Shown here: positions 1 to 14,799 of the stretch, piece by piece
Layout of the letters: the number at the start of each line of letters is the position of its first letter
Position numbering within the stretch: the first letter of the stretch is position 1
Origin: Gymnogyps californianus
Taxonomy: Eukaryota; Chordata; Aves; Accipitriformes; Cathartidae
Reading direction: 5' to 3'
Length of the DNA stretch: 64,000 nucleotides
Assembly: GCF_018139145.2 (NCBI RefSeq)
Contig: NC_059500.1
Location: 40,777,437 to 40,841,436 of the forward strand
The notes under the pieces: generated by a model
Told to the model about the DNA's origin: nothing
The model's database searches: none
Seen by the model: the letters and a program-made list of their open reading frames with translations, nothing else
Program-made: the position numbers and the translations under genes

Positions 1-2529
1 GTACATATTTTGCATGATGTGACTATCAGCTCAAGAATGTAAATCAATTGTTTTTCCACACCTCTCTTGTTCTGCTTATGGTCTTTTTTATTAGTAATCT
101 TCATTGCATCACTGATAAAAATAGACCCAATCCCTAAAATCTTCAACTCTCAAAAGGCTGGAGTTGCTGAAGGAACCCTGTGCGTGTTGTGCAGATCAAA
201 CCATCCTCAAGAACTCAAAGCACAGGGCTCTTAGCATAGAAATGAGCTGGGTGATTCTTCAGGTGATTACTTCAAGTATTTTTCTTTCTGGCATGAAGTC
301 TTGCCTGTCAGAACTTATGGTTTATGATAAATATTAATAAGCTGCTTTGGTAAGCTTACCTGTGAGCTGGTTTAGTAGAGTATGCCTGACCCTGTCCTAA
401 TGACATCCAAGATATTTTTTTTGTCCTTTCTGGGGTCATCGTTCTTGTTTGTAACATAAACTTTCTCACTGATTTAAAAATAAATTATTATAGCCATTAA
501 AAAATACTAATGGGAGTAGTCAGCAGGTACTGTGAATCACTTTTAAAATAATACAGTGATCAAGATGATTGGTTTTCCAGTTATGTGAAGCATTTAGCAC
601 AAAGACTTCTTCATCATGGAATCAATTGTGGAAGTTTGTTGAGCCTTAGCAGAAGCAGGTGCAGGATTTGTGTTGCATATCCCCTCCTGGCCTGTCAGGT
701 ATTTCACAACTCTCTGTGGATTTTATGCAGAAGGCAGGCGCAGGATGAGCTGATGGGTCTTTGGCTGCTGCAAGGCTGTGTTAAGGCTGTTGCTGAGCAG
801 CAAACAGGAGGGTGCTCGGCTGGTTGCGCACCTTTCAGCATTAGCCAGTGACCTTAAACAAATTACCAAGTCTGACACATTTTGCAGCATCAGGAAGCTC
901 GTCAGCCTCATTAAAGGGTCTTCTGCAAGCCCCTTGTGCAGCCTGAACTAATACCTTTACCCTTACAGCTGCAGTGAACAGAAGGCAATAAAAATGGCAC
1001 CAGTCATTCCTTTTAAGTTGAGCCTCTGCTCTGCGACATGGTGCACGCTGTGGGGCCACACGTGCCCAGGTAGGAAAGACAGGAAAACACACAAAACTCT
1101 TCCTCCCTCAACCAGGGATGAGCAAGGCTATCAATGTATCAAGACCTCCTGCCTGCCCAAGGCCCCATCTGGGAAGGCTGGGATGAGTTGGGAAGGAGCT
1201 ATGGGACACGGTGGGTAAGCAGGAGGGCTGCTCAGGAAAGGAAGCTCAAACTGTAGTCTTGAGGGGCCTGGACTGCACAGGAGAGAACAACCAACCTGCC
1301 CTGTTGCAATCCTGCAAAAATACTGAGTGTACTGCTGAGGCTGAGTGCCCATGGGCCCTGCTGGCTCATCTGGCTTCGTCTCTCGTGATGCAGAGCAGCC
1401 ACGAGGAGTGGCAATGTCCAGTCCCTGCTGCTGCTACATGCCCCTGGCCCTAAAAATCCCTGGGGAAAGGGAATGGTTGGTGGGGAGGGTGTGCAGGCTG
1501 TCGTGCTTGTGCTGCTGGGACTGCAGGGCGATGCTTACACAGGCTCGGCGCTCGGAGTTTCTGCAGCTCTCGCTGCAGCCAAACAGACTTCATGGCAACC
1601 AGTTGTCTGCAGCAAGGTGTTTCATTTTGGAATGGCAACACAACCCACTGAATCTGGAAGGCATCCGGATTTTACCACGGAAGCAGGTAAGGCAGTTCTA
1701 AGTCACTGGATGAACATGAACTGCCAACAAATCTTTTTAGTGTGGTTCAAGGATATTTTCACAGCTTTGGACAAACTTTATCCTGAGGCTTTTTCTCAGT
1801 GGATTATTTTCCTTTGACCTTTTGAATGCTTGTAGCCAACTCGTCTAATCTCAGAGAGGTCTCTTGGCAGAGGGAAGCAGATGCAGTCATAAAGTGGCTC
1901 TAATATTGTTTTACTCTAACCTTGAAGGGCTTGGTTTAGATCAATAGCTTGTGGAGGGATCTTTAATCAAGTTGCTGAACCTTCCTTTGGATGTCTAAGC
2001 ACTCTGCATTCTGAATCTTAATTAGGTTCTTCAAGGACTTGGATTTAATGCTATATTTGTTCACAATATATTCATTCTAGACTGACATGAGTAAAAAAGA
2101 ACAAACTACATTTTTAACGGCACTGTGGTTGGAGGGTCACTTTTAGCAAAAAGCCAGAAAATATCTGAAGGCCTGTTTCTGCTAGAAGATAAACAGGTAT
2201 TTGCTAAGCCAGGTCCCCAAATGAACAAGCATTCAAATAGGATCTTCATTTGGAAAATGAAGAATAAAAAAAGTCTGTTGTCACATTCAGATTGGATATT
2301 CTTTTGCCCTGTTACTATGGGTCTCCTCTTTCGTCAACTATGAGTTCAGCAACCTGTTTTTTATTTAGAGTTTTAGAGTGAAAATATGTCATGTCTGGAA
2401 GCATACAAAACTGTTCCTTAATTTCATCCTTTTCAAAAAGAATGGAGGTAAACAAAGGCATTCAAACAAAACAAAATAGCACACAACACTTCATGAAATT
2501 TTTAGGTTTTTTAAAGTAGTAATTTCATC
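1..2529. other. intergenic sequence downstream of NTRK2
   Basis: No exon, RNA gene or recognisable repeat was seen. The part from about 700 to 1700 is richer in G and C than the AT-rich flanks and has several overlapping short ORFs on both strands. None resembles a known protein, and they are best explained by composition. Read-through transcript or an even longer 3' UTR cannot be excluded. Confidence 0.4.
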
Positions 2530-2548
2530 TTTCTTTTGGATGACATTG

Positions 2549-2573
2549 TTTATTGTAAGACATCATTTTTATT
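2549..2573 (-). terminator. candidate distal poly(A) signals
   Basis: Two AATAAA hexamers on the minus strand (2573-2568 and 2554-2549) lie 19 nt apart. A G/T-rich segment lies about 55-90 nt further along the transcript. This is the best-looking polyadenylation arrangement beyond the NTRK2 stop, but hexamers are common in AT-rich DNA and other candidates lie closer to the gene. Confidence 0.3.
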
Positions 2574-3402
2574 AAATACACTGTAATACAAGAGACTTTC
2601 CATGTCATGTCGAGAGAAGCTGGTCACATGATTCACAAACAAAACTTTTAACACTGATACCTAGGCATCACTTTGAAATCAGCCAAGATGCAATGAAAGT
2701 TTTAAAGCAATGACTTGTTATAACAAACTGCAAAACAAGAACCACTAAATATTTCCACGGAGACATCACATTAAAAAAAAGAAAAAGAAAAAAGAAAGGA
2801 GAAAGATAGCTCAACACACCAGGTCATAGTTTGGTGACAATATAGAGATTTATATTTATATGTAGATATCTTCCTCTTTACCTTAAGTGACAAAGAGAGC
2901 GATATCTAGAAATATATATATACATAAAGTATAGGTGGAAAGCAGGGCTGGGACAAATATTTCATAATTAACTGATTCTCTCTCTATTGGTGATTCAATT
3001 AAAGATCAATGTTGAATTAAACTACTTGTATATAAAACATTCTTAGCTGCTTTTCTTTAAGTTACAGAAAGATACATACAAGCTGCAAGATATAGGCCTC
3101 TGGAAAGATTCAATTTGATCTCTGTTTTCTCACATACTCCAACCAAACGGCCTCACTACTAGCAGCTTCTATTATCCTTGCCCAAAGTATTCAGTGTTTA
3201 TAAAATATCAGCCGGTCATCACTCAAAACCTTCTACACGCAAACAAAAAACCCCCACAGACCTGGTCTAGAATGCATAGACGGAAAAATAACACACCCAT
3301 CATTTCCCATTTCTTCTCCTGAGACGTATGTTTAAAAGATGGCAAAATAGTTACTTGGTTGCTATTGTGAAATTCACAGTGTTTTCCCTGCAACATGTAG
3401 AC

Positions 3403-3417
3403 TTTTTTTTTTTTTTT
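3403..3417. repeat. T15 homopolymer
   Basis: A run of 15 T lies within the presumed 3' UTR (15 A in the transcript). It is a simple homopolymer with no flanking duplication that would mark a retrotransposed tail. Confidence 0.9.
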
Positions 3418-3827
3418 GCTTCATATTTGTGATGAATGTAGCACAACCCCCCTCCCCACCCAAATAAAGGTGTTTCAACTAAGGCTCTAAAGGACCTCTT
3501 GATTCAAAGCAGCAGTGGTTCATCCCAGCCCTCACAACAAGAAAATACAAAGTCCTGTGCTATCGAAACCTTAATCTTTGATTAGAAACCCCTATCTGTT
3601 CCCCAGCTCCTCCCCACTCCCCTCCCTCACATTTTATAGCAGTATTTGAAATTGTTACAGGCTGCAACAACCCAGACACTGACTTGTTCTAACATATATG
3701 CATTGTACCTTAGTCATCCAGTGACCTAATCGTTTTATTGGGTTATTTAATTTATTTTTAAAGTGTTTTGTAAAGGTCTACATCAACCACAACAAAAACA
3801 ATCTCTCAGAAAGGTGGGGAGGGGTAC

Positions 3828-3980
3828 AGAAAGAGAAAGAAAGAGAGGGAAAGAGAGAAAGGAAGAGGAAAGAATAAGGAAAGGAAGAGAAAAGGAAAGA
3901 AAGGAAAAAAGAAAGAAAGGAAGAAAGCAATAAAGAAATAGCAAGAAAGGACAAAAAAGAAAGAAAAAGATAAAAAAATA
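3828..3980. repeat. polypurine tract (GAAA/GGAA-rich)
   Basis: About 150 nt are almost entirely A and G on the plus strand, built from GAAA, GGAA and GAGA units, with only a few T or C interruptions (for example 3875 and around 3928-3945). On the NTRK2 transcript strand it is a CU/UUUC-rich polypyrimidine tract. Such tracts can form triplex DNA and slip in replication. Confidence 0.9.
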
Positions 3981-4729
3981 GGCAGTTACTTGTTAAACTG
4001 TAGACAATATATAGATATATTGTTTTACAAATCAAAATTAATGAAGTCCTTTTAAAAAGGGTACACTCCATCATGCATCATGGGGTGCTGTTGCTTTACA
4101 AGTATCTGTTCTCCACGGCCAGTTCTGAGTTCTGCAGATCTATTGAGAGTGAAGGACAGAGTGTGGCGAATGCTGCTATTACTACGGCTGAATTTTGGTG
4201 TTCTCATTGTCCTACAAGTCGTGTTGCAGTCTGAATAGTCCAGCTCATTCTTGGAATTATTTTGTTACTGCAGACGAGTGTAAAATGCTAATGGAGCTGC
4301 ACTGTTATTCTAGGACAATAAAACAACAATAGCACAAACCCAGAAACGACAGTAAAACAAACTCTGTTTTCCGAGCTTGAAAGCTTGTCTGTTCATTTCA
4401 TTGTGAGAAATCAACAAGTGAGATGGGAATGGAAGAAATGTTTTTATGCAATCATCTGGGGAAGAAAAGTGCTTGTTGTTAAATCTCTGGCATTCTAGCT
4501 CTGCCTCTGCTGCACACCAGTTAAAAAGTTGAGTCTTACAAACATAGAAAAAGAAATATCAAAAGAAAAAAAAATTATTTTGGTTACTCAGCAGACTTTA
4601 TCAATTTATTAATAGCACTCTAATCATCATTTGTAATAATGTAGGTGTATGTAAATTTATACATATACACACAGCCCATACATAATGTGCATGCATGTCT
4701 GCACATATATAAATAAAATACAACAGACA

Positions 4730-4812
4730 TAGGCATATATGTATATGCTATGTGTGTGTATATATATATGCCATATGCAAACACACATATATAATATATA
4801 TTATATATATGA
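4730..4812. repeat. alternating purine-pyrimidine AT/GT-rich repeat
   Basis: Mixed TA, TG and CA dinucleotide steps end in a near-palindromic block of alternating A and T at about 4785-4812. It is a simple-sequence tract that could extrude a cruciform or form a strong hairpin in RNA. It interrupts the presumed NTRK2 3' UTR. Confidence 0.85.
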
Positions 4813-7520
4813 TCAGTTCATAGTACAGTCCAGAAAGAGTTTTTAAATGAGCCTGATTGTCATATTTATTCAGTGTACACGATTTAGCTGACAGTGCAAG
4901 CATGATGAATATGCACATATACTCACCCTTCATTGTGATCTGAACATATTTCTTCCTCTTCGCTGCTCATTCTGCTACACTTACCCACCTTTTCATGAAC
5001 AAACGCAAACTATGTATAGCTACAGTTTATAGCTTGTCTACTGTGATTATACATCTTACGCACTATCAAGAACATTAATGATATAGGTCAAAGTTATCCA
5101 TACCGGTGGCTCTGTAGAACATTTGGTCCTTTAGAAGTTTAACATACTGCTATGTTATTGCACAATGCATCGTAACACTACTTATTCTCTGAAATGACTC
5201 TAATAGTCTCACTAGTAAATCAAAAAGAAGATGCCACTAAGTACATTTTCAGGGTTTTGTGGTTATTTTTGGTATACATTCTTTCAGTGCTTGCAAAACC
5301 CACCTGTTTGCTTTCAGGCTCGAGCCTGCTTTCCAACAGAAGAAGCATCTCAGATGCCTTTTTCTTCAGCTTATAAGAAACTAAGACAGAATACAGCAGG
5401 TAGAAACTTAGCACCCCCCTCCACCACCTGCAGCCTCCTCCCACTGTACAGTAAGAGCGGACTCTGACACCTTTCTTTTCCACCACTGTTATTTTGAAGA
5501 CCAATTTCAAATTCCTTTAAAACACAACATTCAGATTCTCAAGAGAATGGGTTTCACTGGATGCTCAGTATTTATCTAGCTTTCTGTGTGAACTTCCAAG
5601 ACAGTCTAGATAAAATCTTAAGGCCCATTTTGTAGGAATCTTTCTCTGGCTTTTTGTGTGTTTCCAGTTCAGTAACGGTTAAGAAATACATCTAGTTTAT
5701 TAAAGAAATACTGAGTATGGCTTTATAGTTACACTGTCATGTTTATTTGTAATGCTGCCTTTTCAACGACATTGAGAAGGGTAAAACTTCATCAGTGTCC
5801 AGTGAACTGTTTTCTTTTGAAAATGTTCAGAACCTTTATGAGCTAGCTCTAAAAGCTTCTGAAGGAAAAACCTAAAGTGCCTCAATAAATAATATATGCG
5901 AGCAAATTATATATTAAATGTGCTATGGGAACACTTACAAAAATAAAATGCTTAATTTATTAAATAAAATATCCCCAACACAAAGATGAAGGACTATTTT
6001 GATCTGGCTCATATCAATAAGAAATAACAAAAAGAGAAAATGGAAAGAAAGACCACTTTTTTGCAGTAACGCCCCCTCACAGAGGGAGGCAAGAGTCTTG
6101 AGGAATAGGTAAGGTAGGTTTTCATTTGTAAGAATTCATATTAAAAATAATCCTAACTCTAAATTTGAAATCGTCAACTTCTGGTTTGAAAAATAACAGG
6201 TATGCCCATGCAGCTGTCATCAACACAGTGGCCATGCAAATGTTGTACATATACAATGCCAATCCAACCAAAAATAAATTATTTAAGAAAGACTGGATGT
6301 TGGTAATGACAGCACTAGTACCAATACAAACATGGTGCTGAGTTCAGGGTCTTTGCACTCTGAATAGCAAGCCATAACCTCAGAGTAATTTGTTTTCTCT
6401 AGAGATCTCTATCCCCTGCCATGGCTTAAACATAACCAGTGATCTCTGTGATTTAGATTACTCATGTTATATCAGCCTATTGTGTCTGTAACATTGTAAA
6501 GGCATTTTAACATGGCTAATGTCCTCCATTAGCCCCTTCTAATGAAATATAAGTTATATCGTTACGAGTTCACTATGCCTACTAGGGTGTACTACAAGAT
6601 GAGTGATAGTTTCTGCACAAAGGGCATTAATCGACAAAGACCATGCACAGTTTTGCTTGCACAGTTAAAAAAAAAAGAAAAAGGATTGAGGAAGGAAGGA
6701 ATATGCTGCTGGACAAGCACAGTATGAGATATACCTGCTCCAGCATCTATAGCTTGTCCTATCTTATCAAAATCCTTAGTTTCAACAGGTGATCCTGAAA
6801 TTAATACTGTACATTAATAGCCTAGCTTCAGCCTTTATTAGAAAAGACTAGCTGGAGAACATTTTTATAACAGTGGCATGACAATATCCTACCAGAAGTC
6901 AAAACAAGGGCATGTGTTTAGTTTATCATGTTGTAACATAATTGTATGCAGTGCAGGCAGCATCTTTTTCCTTTTTACTTGTATCTGGCAATGAAAGGTG
7001 CTGGCAAAGCACCTCCTTGAACAATCCCCTTAGTCCTCCGAAAGACTCTTCAGAGAAAGTGCTAAACCCACTCTTGCTTTCCATCAAATCATTTCAATGT
7101 TTTTTTTGTGGGGTTGGATGCCATCTGATCCCCTAGTTCCTCCAGATAGTGTATCACACAAGACTGTCTTCTCTCCATCTGGCTTTATCTCCGCAAGGAA
7201 CATGCTTCATGTAGAGAACACCAGTCTTCTTTTTCCACCCACATGCTGAAGCAAAGAAATTGAGGTGAATCCATAGAAACTCCCAGTTGCTGTACAGCAG
7301 AAATCACAAAGTTCGAGTCAAATATATTTTTCCCTTTTTTCATCCACATCAAAGGCATGAATACAACAAGGCATTGTTAGTTGTGGTGGGCAAACTGAAG
7401 AGTCTGCTGATATAACAGATCAGGTTTTTAAGGCCTTTGTCTATGCAGAGTTACAATAATGCAGAAGCCAAATTGATTAGAAAGACAGGAGAGAAGAAAA
7501 AAATGATAGAAACTGAAAAA

Positions 7521-7543
7521 GAGAGAGAGAGAGAGAGAGAGAG
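7521..7543. repeat. (GA)n microsatellite
   Basis: An uninterrupted GA dinucleotide run of about 11.5 units lies 195 nt beyond the NTRK2 stop. It reads as CU repeats in the transcript. Polypyrimidine CU runs are typical PTB-family binding sequence, so it may be a 3' UTR element; its length is probably polymorphic. Confidence 0.95.
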
Positions 7544-7737
7544 GAGATACATCTCAGTAATGTCTAAAAAGTCAATACTGTGTCTACAGATGGAGAAGTG
7601 CACATTGCTTGCCCTTTGAAAGCTTCTCCACAACTTTGTCATTAATACTGTCAAAGTTAAGAACACATTTTAATGGAGTTCAGCGGCAGTTGAACACATT
7701 CATTCCCGCAGCCCATAAGAAGAAATGCTAGGAGACT

Positions 7738-8994
<1,257 letters not shown>

Positions 8995-11432
8995 TCACAA
9001 GGAAGAGTATCAAGCCAGTAAATAAGGAGAATCCATGGTTTATTTTTTCCCCATCTGATACCATTCACTTTGAAGAGCTTTTAAGAACTAGGGATTCATG
9101 GTCCAAACTCCTCTCCCCCCAACAACAATCACTCCCATGATAGGTTTCACAACAGAACCTCCAAAGACACTGTTTCTGAAGTGCAAACTCATCTTTAACA
9201 TTTACTTGGCACACCCTACCCAAGGAACAGGAAGCTCTACAAAATTATTAATTAATTTAGCCTACCAACCCACTTTAAATTAGGCCAGTTTTACTCTCCG
9301 TTTTAACACTCAGGAAACTAAAAAGATTCATGAAATGAAATCTGCACTGATGATTCTCCTAGAAACTCAGCGATATCAACTGAAATCCATGAAGACACAG
9401 TGGTCTGACTGCATGACACAGTAGGATCAGGATCTGTATGGTTTAATATCCTAATTTTGAGTGAATTAAAGCAATGATATTTTCTTTTGATAATTTCAAA
9501 GTTAATGCATTAAGTTATTTTGTTCCACATCAACTACCCAGTCCTACACAGCTTTAAAAAAAATTTCAGTCCTTTGGATATATTCCCTTGATAATAAACA
9601 ACTTGTAAGACATGGACTCCTATCCCAAATGAACTCATGTTGAATGGGATCTTTCACTGAATGAATGCCTTTCTGAAAGTCTCTTAGAACATTTTTCATT
9701 TTCCCCAGAATGCTATACTTCCTTAAAATTAGGTTTCCTAAACTTAATTTAAATTTTTAAAAATCTCTTATTTCCCGTTTCTAAACAATTTATTGTTCCT
9801 GATATGTCCCATTCTGACTGGATCACATCAATAAAGAAATCCACTCAAGTAGTTTTAAAATAGTGTAACTGCTGAGATACTGTGAAATAGATATATAGAT
9901 ATTCTGATTACTTTTGCATCAAGACATCTGTGAATATTTCCAGGGAAGTTAAAAAAAAAAAGGAAAGCTTTTTCAAGGACATCTAACTTTCGATTAACTC
10001 TCATTTTCCTATCTGAAAATGTATTTAGTTATGAAAACACATCTGCACTTTCAAGATTCTGTCAATTCAAAATATCATTTCTCCTTGTGGGACTTTATAT
10101 TTGTTGTTATACATAATGCCCTCCTTGTTCTCACGTTGAAACAGCAAATAGAAGGAAAACCCAATAGAAGTTCAGTCAGGGTTCACATTTTTTCTAAATC
10201 ACACAGAGCATCTATTTCCAGCTATTTGTCAGTAATTCAGTGTTAGCGCAGCATACCAAAAACACAGCCAGGGCTGTGAGAGCTCAACCCTGTTCCGTGC
10301 ATCGCCACAAGTCAACACTCGCTATTGACTCCATAAAAACAGAAGTCATGCTAAAACTTTCATAGACTTGGTCTACTACTACGCTGCTCTTCTCCCCCCA
10401 GTTGAGATGTCATGCGAGCAATGGAGGAGTACTTTTTGCCAGGATGCTGAATGAAAGGCAGAGCTCCCAACTTCAGTTCCTGGCTACATTGTGGATTTGC
10501 TTCTGACGCAATGCAGGTTGCTGTTCACAGGTTTCAGAGCCATTCAAAAGGGGACTCAATTCCTGCAGCTTTCTGCCTAACTTAAAAACATACATGTGAG
10601 CACTCCATTGACAGAGAATGGATACACATTTTTAAGAAGTGTTTTGTTCAATTTGGCCCATTTGTCTCTGTGTTACAGTTTACCCCTCTGGCAGACAGAC
10701 TGGATGTAAGGCTCTGTGCATCAGTATTTTTAATCATCTTTGACTGAGAAGTCACTCTATGTGGAGAGTTTGAAGTAACGCACGAACATGCTGAGATGCA
10801 AACAAAGCTTCAGTTTCCCACCTTATCTCAACCTAAACTGACATGGCAACAAAACAGCTCCACATACCACTTCTACCCCCGTCTTGAGAGGTATTTCATT
10901 AGAAAGTCAGAAAAGTTAGTCCCTTAGAAACATGCAGCCACATACACCCGGACAAAGGGCAAGTGCCATTAAAAGATGGTTAGTGATGAGAAGCTTTTGG
11001 TCTCATCAAATATTAAAATGGCTCTTAGACCTGCTCATCATACAGCCTCTGCTAGTGGCTCTTTTAAGCAATTTGACTCATTCCTTAAAAATTAATGAAA
11101 GCTATAAACAATAAAATATGTGTCTATTTTTTCTTATTTGTCACATCTTACATCAAGAGATTTTGAAAAAGCAATTAAAAAAATCACCACTCTCCAAATC
11201 TTCTTTTCCCATGGTTCCTTGCTACAGAACCACAGTGTATTTGTGGTAGGACTCTATGCTGAGTTTACAATGTCATTCAGTAAAATGAATGACACACCTC
11301 TAGAGTGATGATGATAAATTGCCACCAAATGATGGCTCTGCAATGAACTGACCTGAAACATCACCAACCTAGCTGTCTCTCTTTGCAGTCATAGCAAGAC
11401 TGACTCATCAGTATTGACACTAACAATTCGAT

Positions 11433-12231
11433 TTACAGATAAGCACGAGCCACACGGCTCTTTGGTGTTCTTCCCACATCATCTTGCCTGGAGCTGTGTC
11501 GATTTCTGTCCCGGAAGGCAGAAGACTTCACTGGGCAGAGTACTTGTCCAGGACTGAGAAGTCCCGAGGTCTCTCCATCTCTATCATTGCCAATATCAAT
11601 CATTTTAGGCAAAGTTACTTCCAACGCCTCAGCATCTTTGAGAAGATAATATTTAATGCCTTGCAAAGTATCAATAAAAGTATTACAAGGGGTGCTCTTC
11701 TTGCCAGATGGCATTGCAATGAAGACAGGATATTTGTGCAGTACTGAGCACCACCTGCGGCAGGCTGAGCATCTACCCCTGGTCCAAGAGCACCTTCAGT
11801 TTCAACTCAGATTTCGGTTCAGCCACATCAAAAGCACAGGTCAGGGCCTGGCCAAAGGCACTTTTTCTAAATGCACATTTCTTTCTCTATTAATGATCAG
11901 CGGTTACTGAGTCAACACTCACTCAGCTCAGAAAAGCATTAAGGCCTGTATTAGGTATACACTTAAAATGAAGCACATGCTTCAGAGCTTTCTTGAACTG
12001 AAGCTTGGGACTTGACACCACTGTTCGCAGGATGCCTGAAACAAATTGCCAGTCAGCTGTGAGCTTCTTTCGATCTTTATTGGACTGTTGAGTCCAAGCA
12101 CCCACAGTTGTGCCATAACAGCAGTGAAGAGAGGTGGAATGCCTTTTTGCTGTTGTTGCCAAACTCTCATCAAGGCTAAGGGGTGTTTTCCAAGAAGGAC
12201 CAATGAAGGAAAACAGGACTACACTGACCAA
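11433..12231 (-). other. coding-like unidentified stretch, possible retropseudogene
   Basis: Two consecutive minus-strand open stretches (12231-11923 and, upstream-extendable, about 11790-11433) give hydrophilic, protein-like translations without strong repeats, for example SSPKLQFKKALKHVLHF and NTFIDTLQGIKYYLL. Stops and frame changes separate them. Plus-strand ORFs also overlap, so coding character is unproven. I do not recognise a parent gene. Confidence 0.2.
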
Positions 12232-13286
12232 ACTTTAAAGGTGCTGAGTGCTTCAAAGGGATGCCTTCTGTGTATGCTTCAATAAAAAACGCAAGTATTA
12301 CACAGCTCTCAGATATCATCACCCTTCTGTAGGATAAAGTCCCTGCTACGCACACTGTAACTGCAGTGCTGCTTGATACACATAATTTTAAAATGGCTGT
12401 GTGCTAAGTAGACTACAGTTGCAGGTAAATAACACCTTTATATTCAGTCTAGCTAAGGTTATGACAGGTTTAAAAGCATTACAGTTTTAACTTAATATGC
12501 TATCACTTTAAAATCCATACTGTAGCTGTAAAAATGCCGCAAAAATGACCATTTTATAGTTACAAATTAGGGTATATTTTCTTGATGCTTACCTGAAAGC
12601 AGCTGCATTATGATGGTTCATTTTTATTTAGAATTGCACTTCTACAGATTCTTTCTGGGACTTAAGTACTTGCTTCCAAATGTCAGTTTATGGAAGCAAG
12701 CACTCCCTAGCCCAGCTGTAGCCTTGTATTACGTTCACTAGTTGCTTTTACTAGCAACATTGGGCTAGAATCTAAACCAGAAAGCTTGGTGAAGTAGGTT
12801 CTGCAATGTGCAAACTACCCACAGGGAGGAGACTCCTATGCCAGATCAGTGAACTATGATGTTCTCCAAAGAAACGCCTCCAAGGGGAAACTGCCACACT
12901 GTTCCACGTATAAAATGTTGCACTTTCAACAATACAATGTCATTCCACTCGTCACCACTTTCAGTCCTCATATTTTAAATGAATTTAGCACTTTGAAAGG
13001 TGCGAGATAAGCTGACCTTGAACATTGTTTTCATCTATTGGCAAACCTCAAGCTTCAAGGATTGCTGTAGAAGCACCAAGGCTAAGAGCCTTGAAGCAGG
13101 GCATCTAATTCTAGAGTTTGCTAAAGTTTGTTCACTTTCTGGCTTCATATGTTCCATATCCTGCTTCACAGGCACTAGGAGATGGTGAGGCTTGTCTAAT
13201 GCAGAAATGTCAGCTTTAAGAAGGAAATCAGGCCTGTAGTATGAAATTCTGTGGAAGCTGATTTTTGTTGCCCAAGGGTCTGCACG

Positions 13287-13304
13287 CATCCATCCATCCA
13301 TCCA
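13287..13304. repeat. (CATC)n microsatellite
   Basis: About 4.5 tandem CATC units; short and otherwise unremarkable. Confidence 0.9.
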
Positions 13305-14799
13305 TTCAATGTAAACCCAGCTTTCTTGCACATTAATATACTGCTACAGAGAAGAGCCCTCAGCTGATTGTCATCAAGCTAAAGGCAGGCAATCACTGCA
13401 ATTTCCCTATGCCAACTGAAAATGCATCTGTTGATACCCTGACCTGGTCACCGTTTCTTCTACTGCCCAACTGCCATGGGAACCCAAAGCCCTGTTGCCT
13501 GACATTTGTGAGCAAATGGGTATGCTCTCTTACACAGCAAGAGCAAATGAAGCCTTGTGCTCCTGCTGGGAACAGGAGGCTGTGGGTGGAGCTGGGGGAA
13601 GCCAACCTACAGAGATATGGAAGAAACAAGCTGTATGTTGGGCTGCACGGATAATACGCAAGCCACGAGCTGGGAAAGGCACAAGAAATAATGTTACTAA
13701 GATCAACTCAGTCAATTCACACTAGGTTTATGCCTTACTCATTTGTACCACGAAGAGGGAGGGCTGAATGGATTGGCCACACTTTTGCAATGCATGCCAG
13801 CTGCAACCCAGTCTTACCATAGCAGCACTGGGGGCTGTGGTGCTGAGGGTATGACAGTGGGCTTTAGGGGTCCAGAGCCATGCTGTAGGGTGCTGCAGGG
13901 TCTGACCAAAGGACAGGACAGGGATTAGCCAGAACGGGGAGCAATCTCTCTTCCTGCTAAATGCTGGTGGCCATATTTGGAGAGGCTCCAGCACTCCTGG
14001 AGAAGACGTCAAATTCAACCCCCAGCTTTTGCAGGCATTGTATTACATAACACTTTCCCTATTTTTTTCAATTTCTGGCTTTAAGTAGTTGATTACTCTG
14101 AATTCATGCAGTAAAAAGCACAGCAACCAATTGCATAGCCTTGGAAAACAGACTTCCTCATTTACGTTCAGCGTTCCCAGGTTCCCACGATTCCCACAGA
14201 GTGACATTGCAGTAATGTGTCACAGCGCTTTGTATATTCTCTAAAGACTAGTGATGCTTTTTCTGCCAACAGGATAAAAGTAATCTTTTTACTTTGTGAG
14301 CCCAATTAACCTGAATGACTAACCCATGGGTTTTAGCCCTGATCCTGCCCAATGCCCTGTCTGGCTTGACTGCTGCATCTCTCCAGAGCCCTGCTGATCT
14401 CAGACCTTTTGCAATTCAGGGTGGTAGTCTTGAAAGCAGCAACAGGGTTCAGCATATGCTTAAAATAACCGTCATGTGACAAGCATATACTCAGTCCCTT
14501 TAACGCAACTGGATCTTAGTTTGTGAAACTGGAACCAAGCTATACCTTTTGATTCATTTGTTCACCTCCTCCTAAAAAAGCATCCTGTATACTTGTGGGA
14601 TTACAGCATTTCAGTGTAGTTTTCGCTATTTATGTTCTGGTCTTTGGACTTGTTTCCCCATCTCAGGATGATATAACTGCAAAGAATTATTCTCTGCAAA
14701 AATTATCATGTTTTATTGCTAAAACTGAAAACCTCTCCTCTCTTGGTGAACAACTGCTCTTTCCCCCTCATAAAATGCTGGGAAATGTTTCTCTCAGCA

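Larger units (their letters stand above)
2530..7737 (-). other. NTRK2: probable NTRK2 3' UTR, distal end uncertain
   Basis: This is non-coding sequence directly after the TAA stop. On the mRNA strand it contains a CU repeat (7521-7543), a long pyrimidine-rich tract (3828-3980) and several AATAAA hexamers (plus-strand TTTATT at 5742, 5696, 4865, 3751, 3734, 2568 and 2549). The pair at 2568 and 2549 is followed on the minus strand by a G/T-rich stretch (about 2495-2462), the arrangement expected of a cleavage site. I therefore place a possible distal end near 2530. Proximal sites near 5.7 kb are equally possible. No ORF here looks like a gene. The extent is inferred, not shown. Confidence 0.4.

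Noticed and set aside
3778..4074. Minus-strand 98-codon ORF rich in Ser, Leu and Phe
   Set aside because: It is the translation of the polypyrimidine strand of the polypurine tract, not a membrane protein gene.
7437..7619. Plus-strand ORF over the GA repeat
   Set aside because: The Glu/Arg repeat in the translation is just the GA microsatellite.
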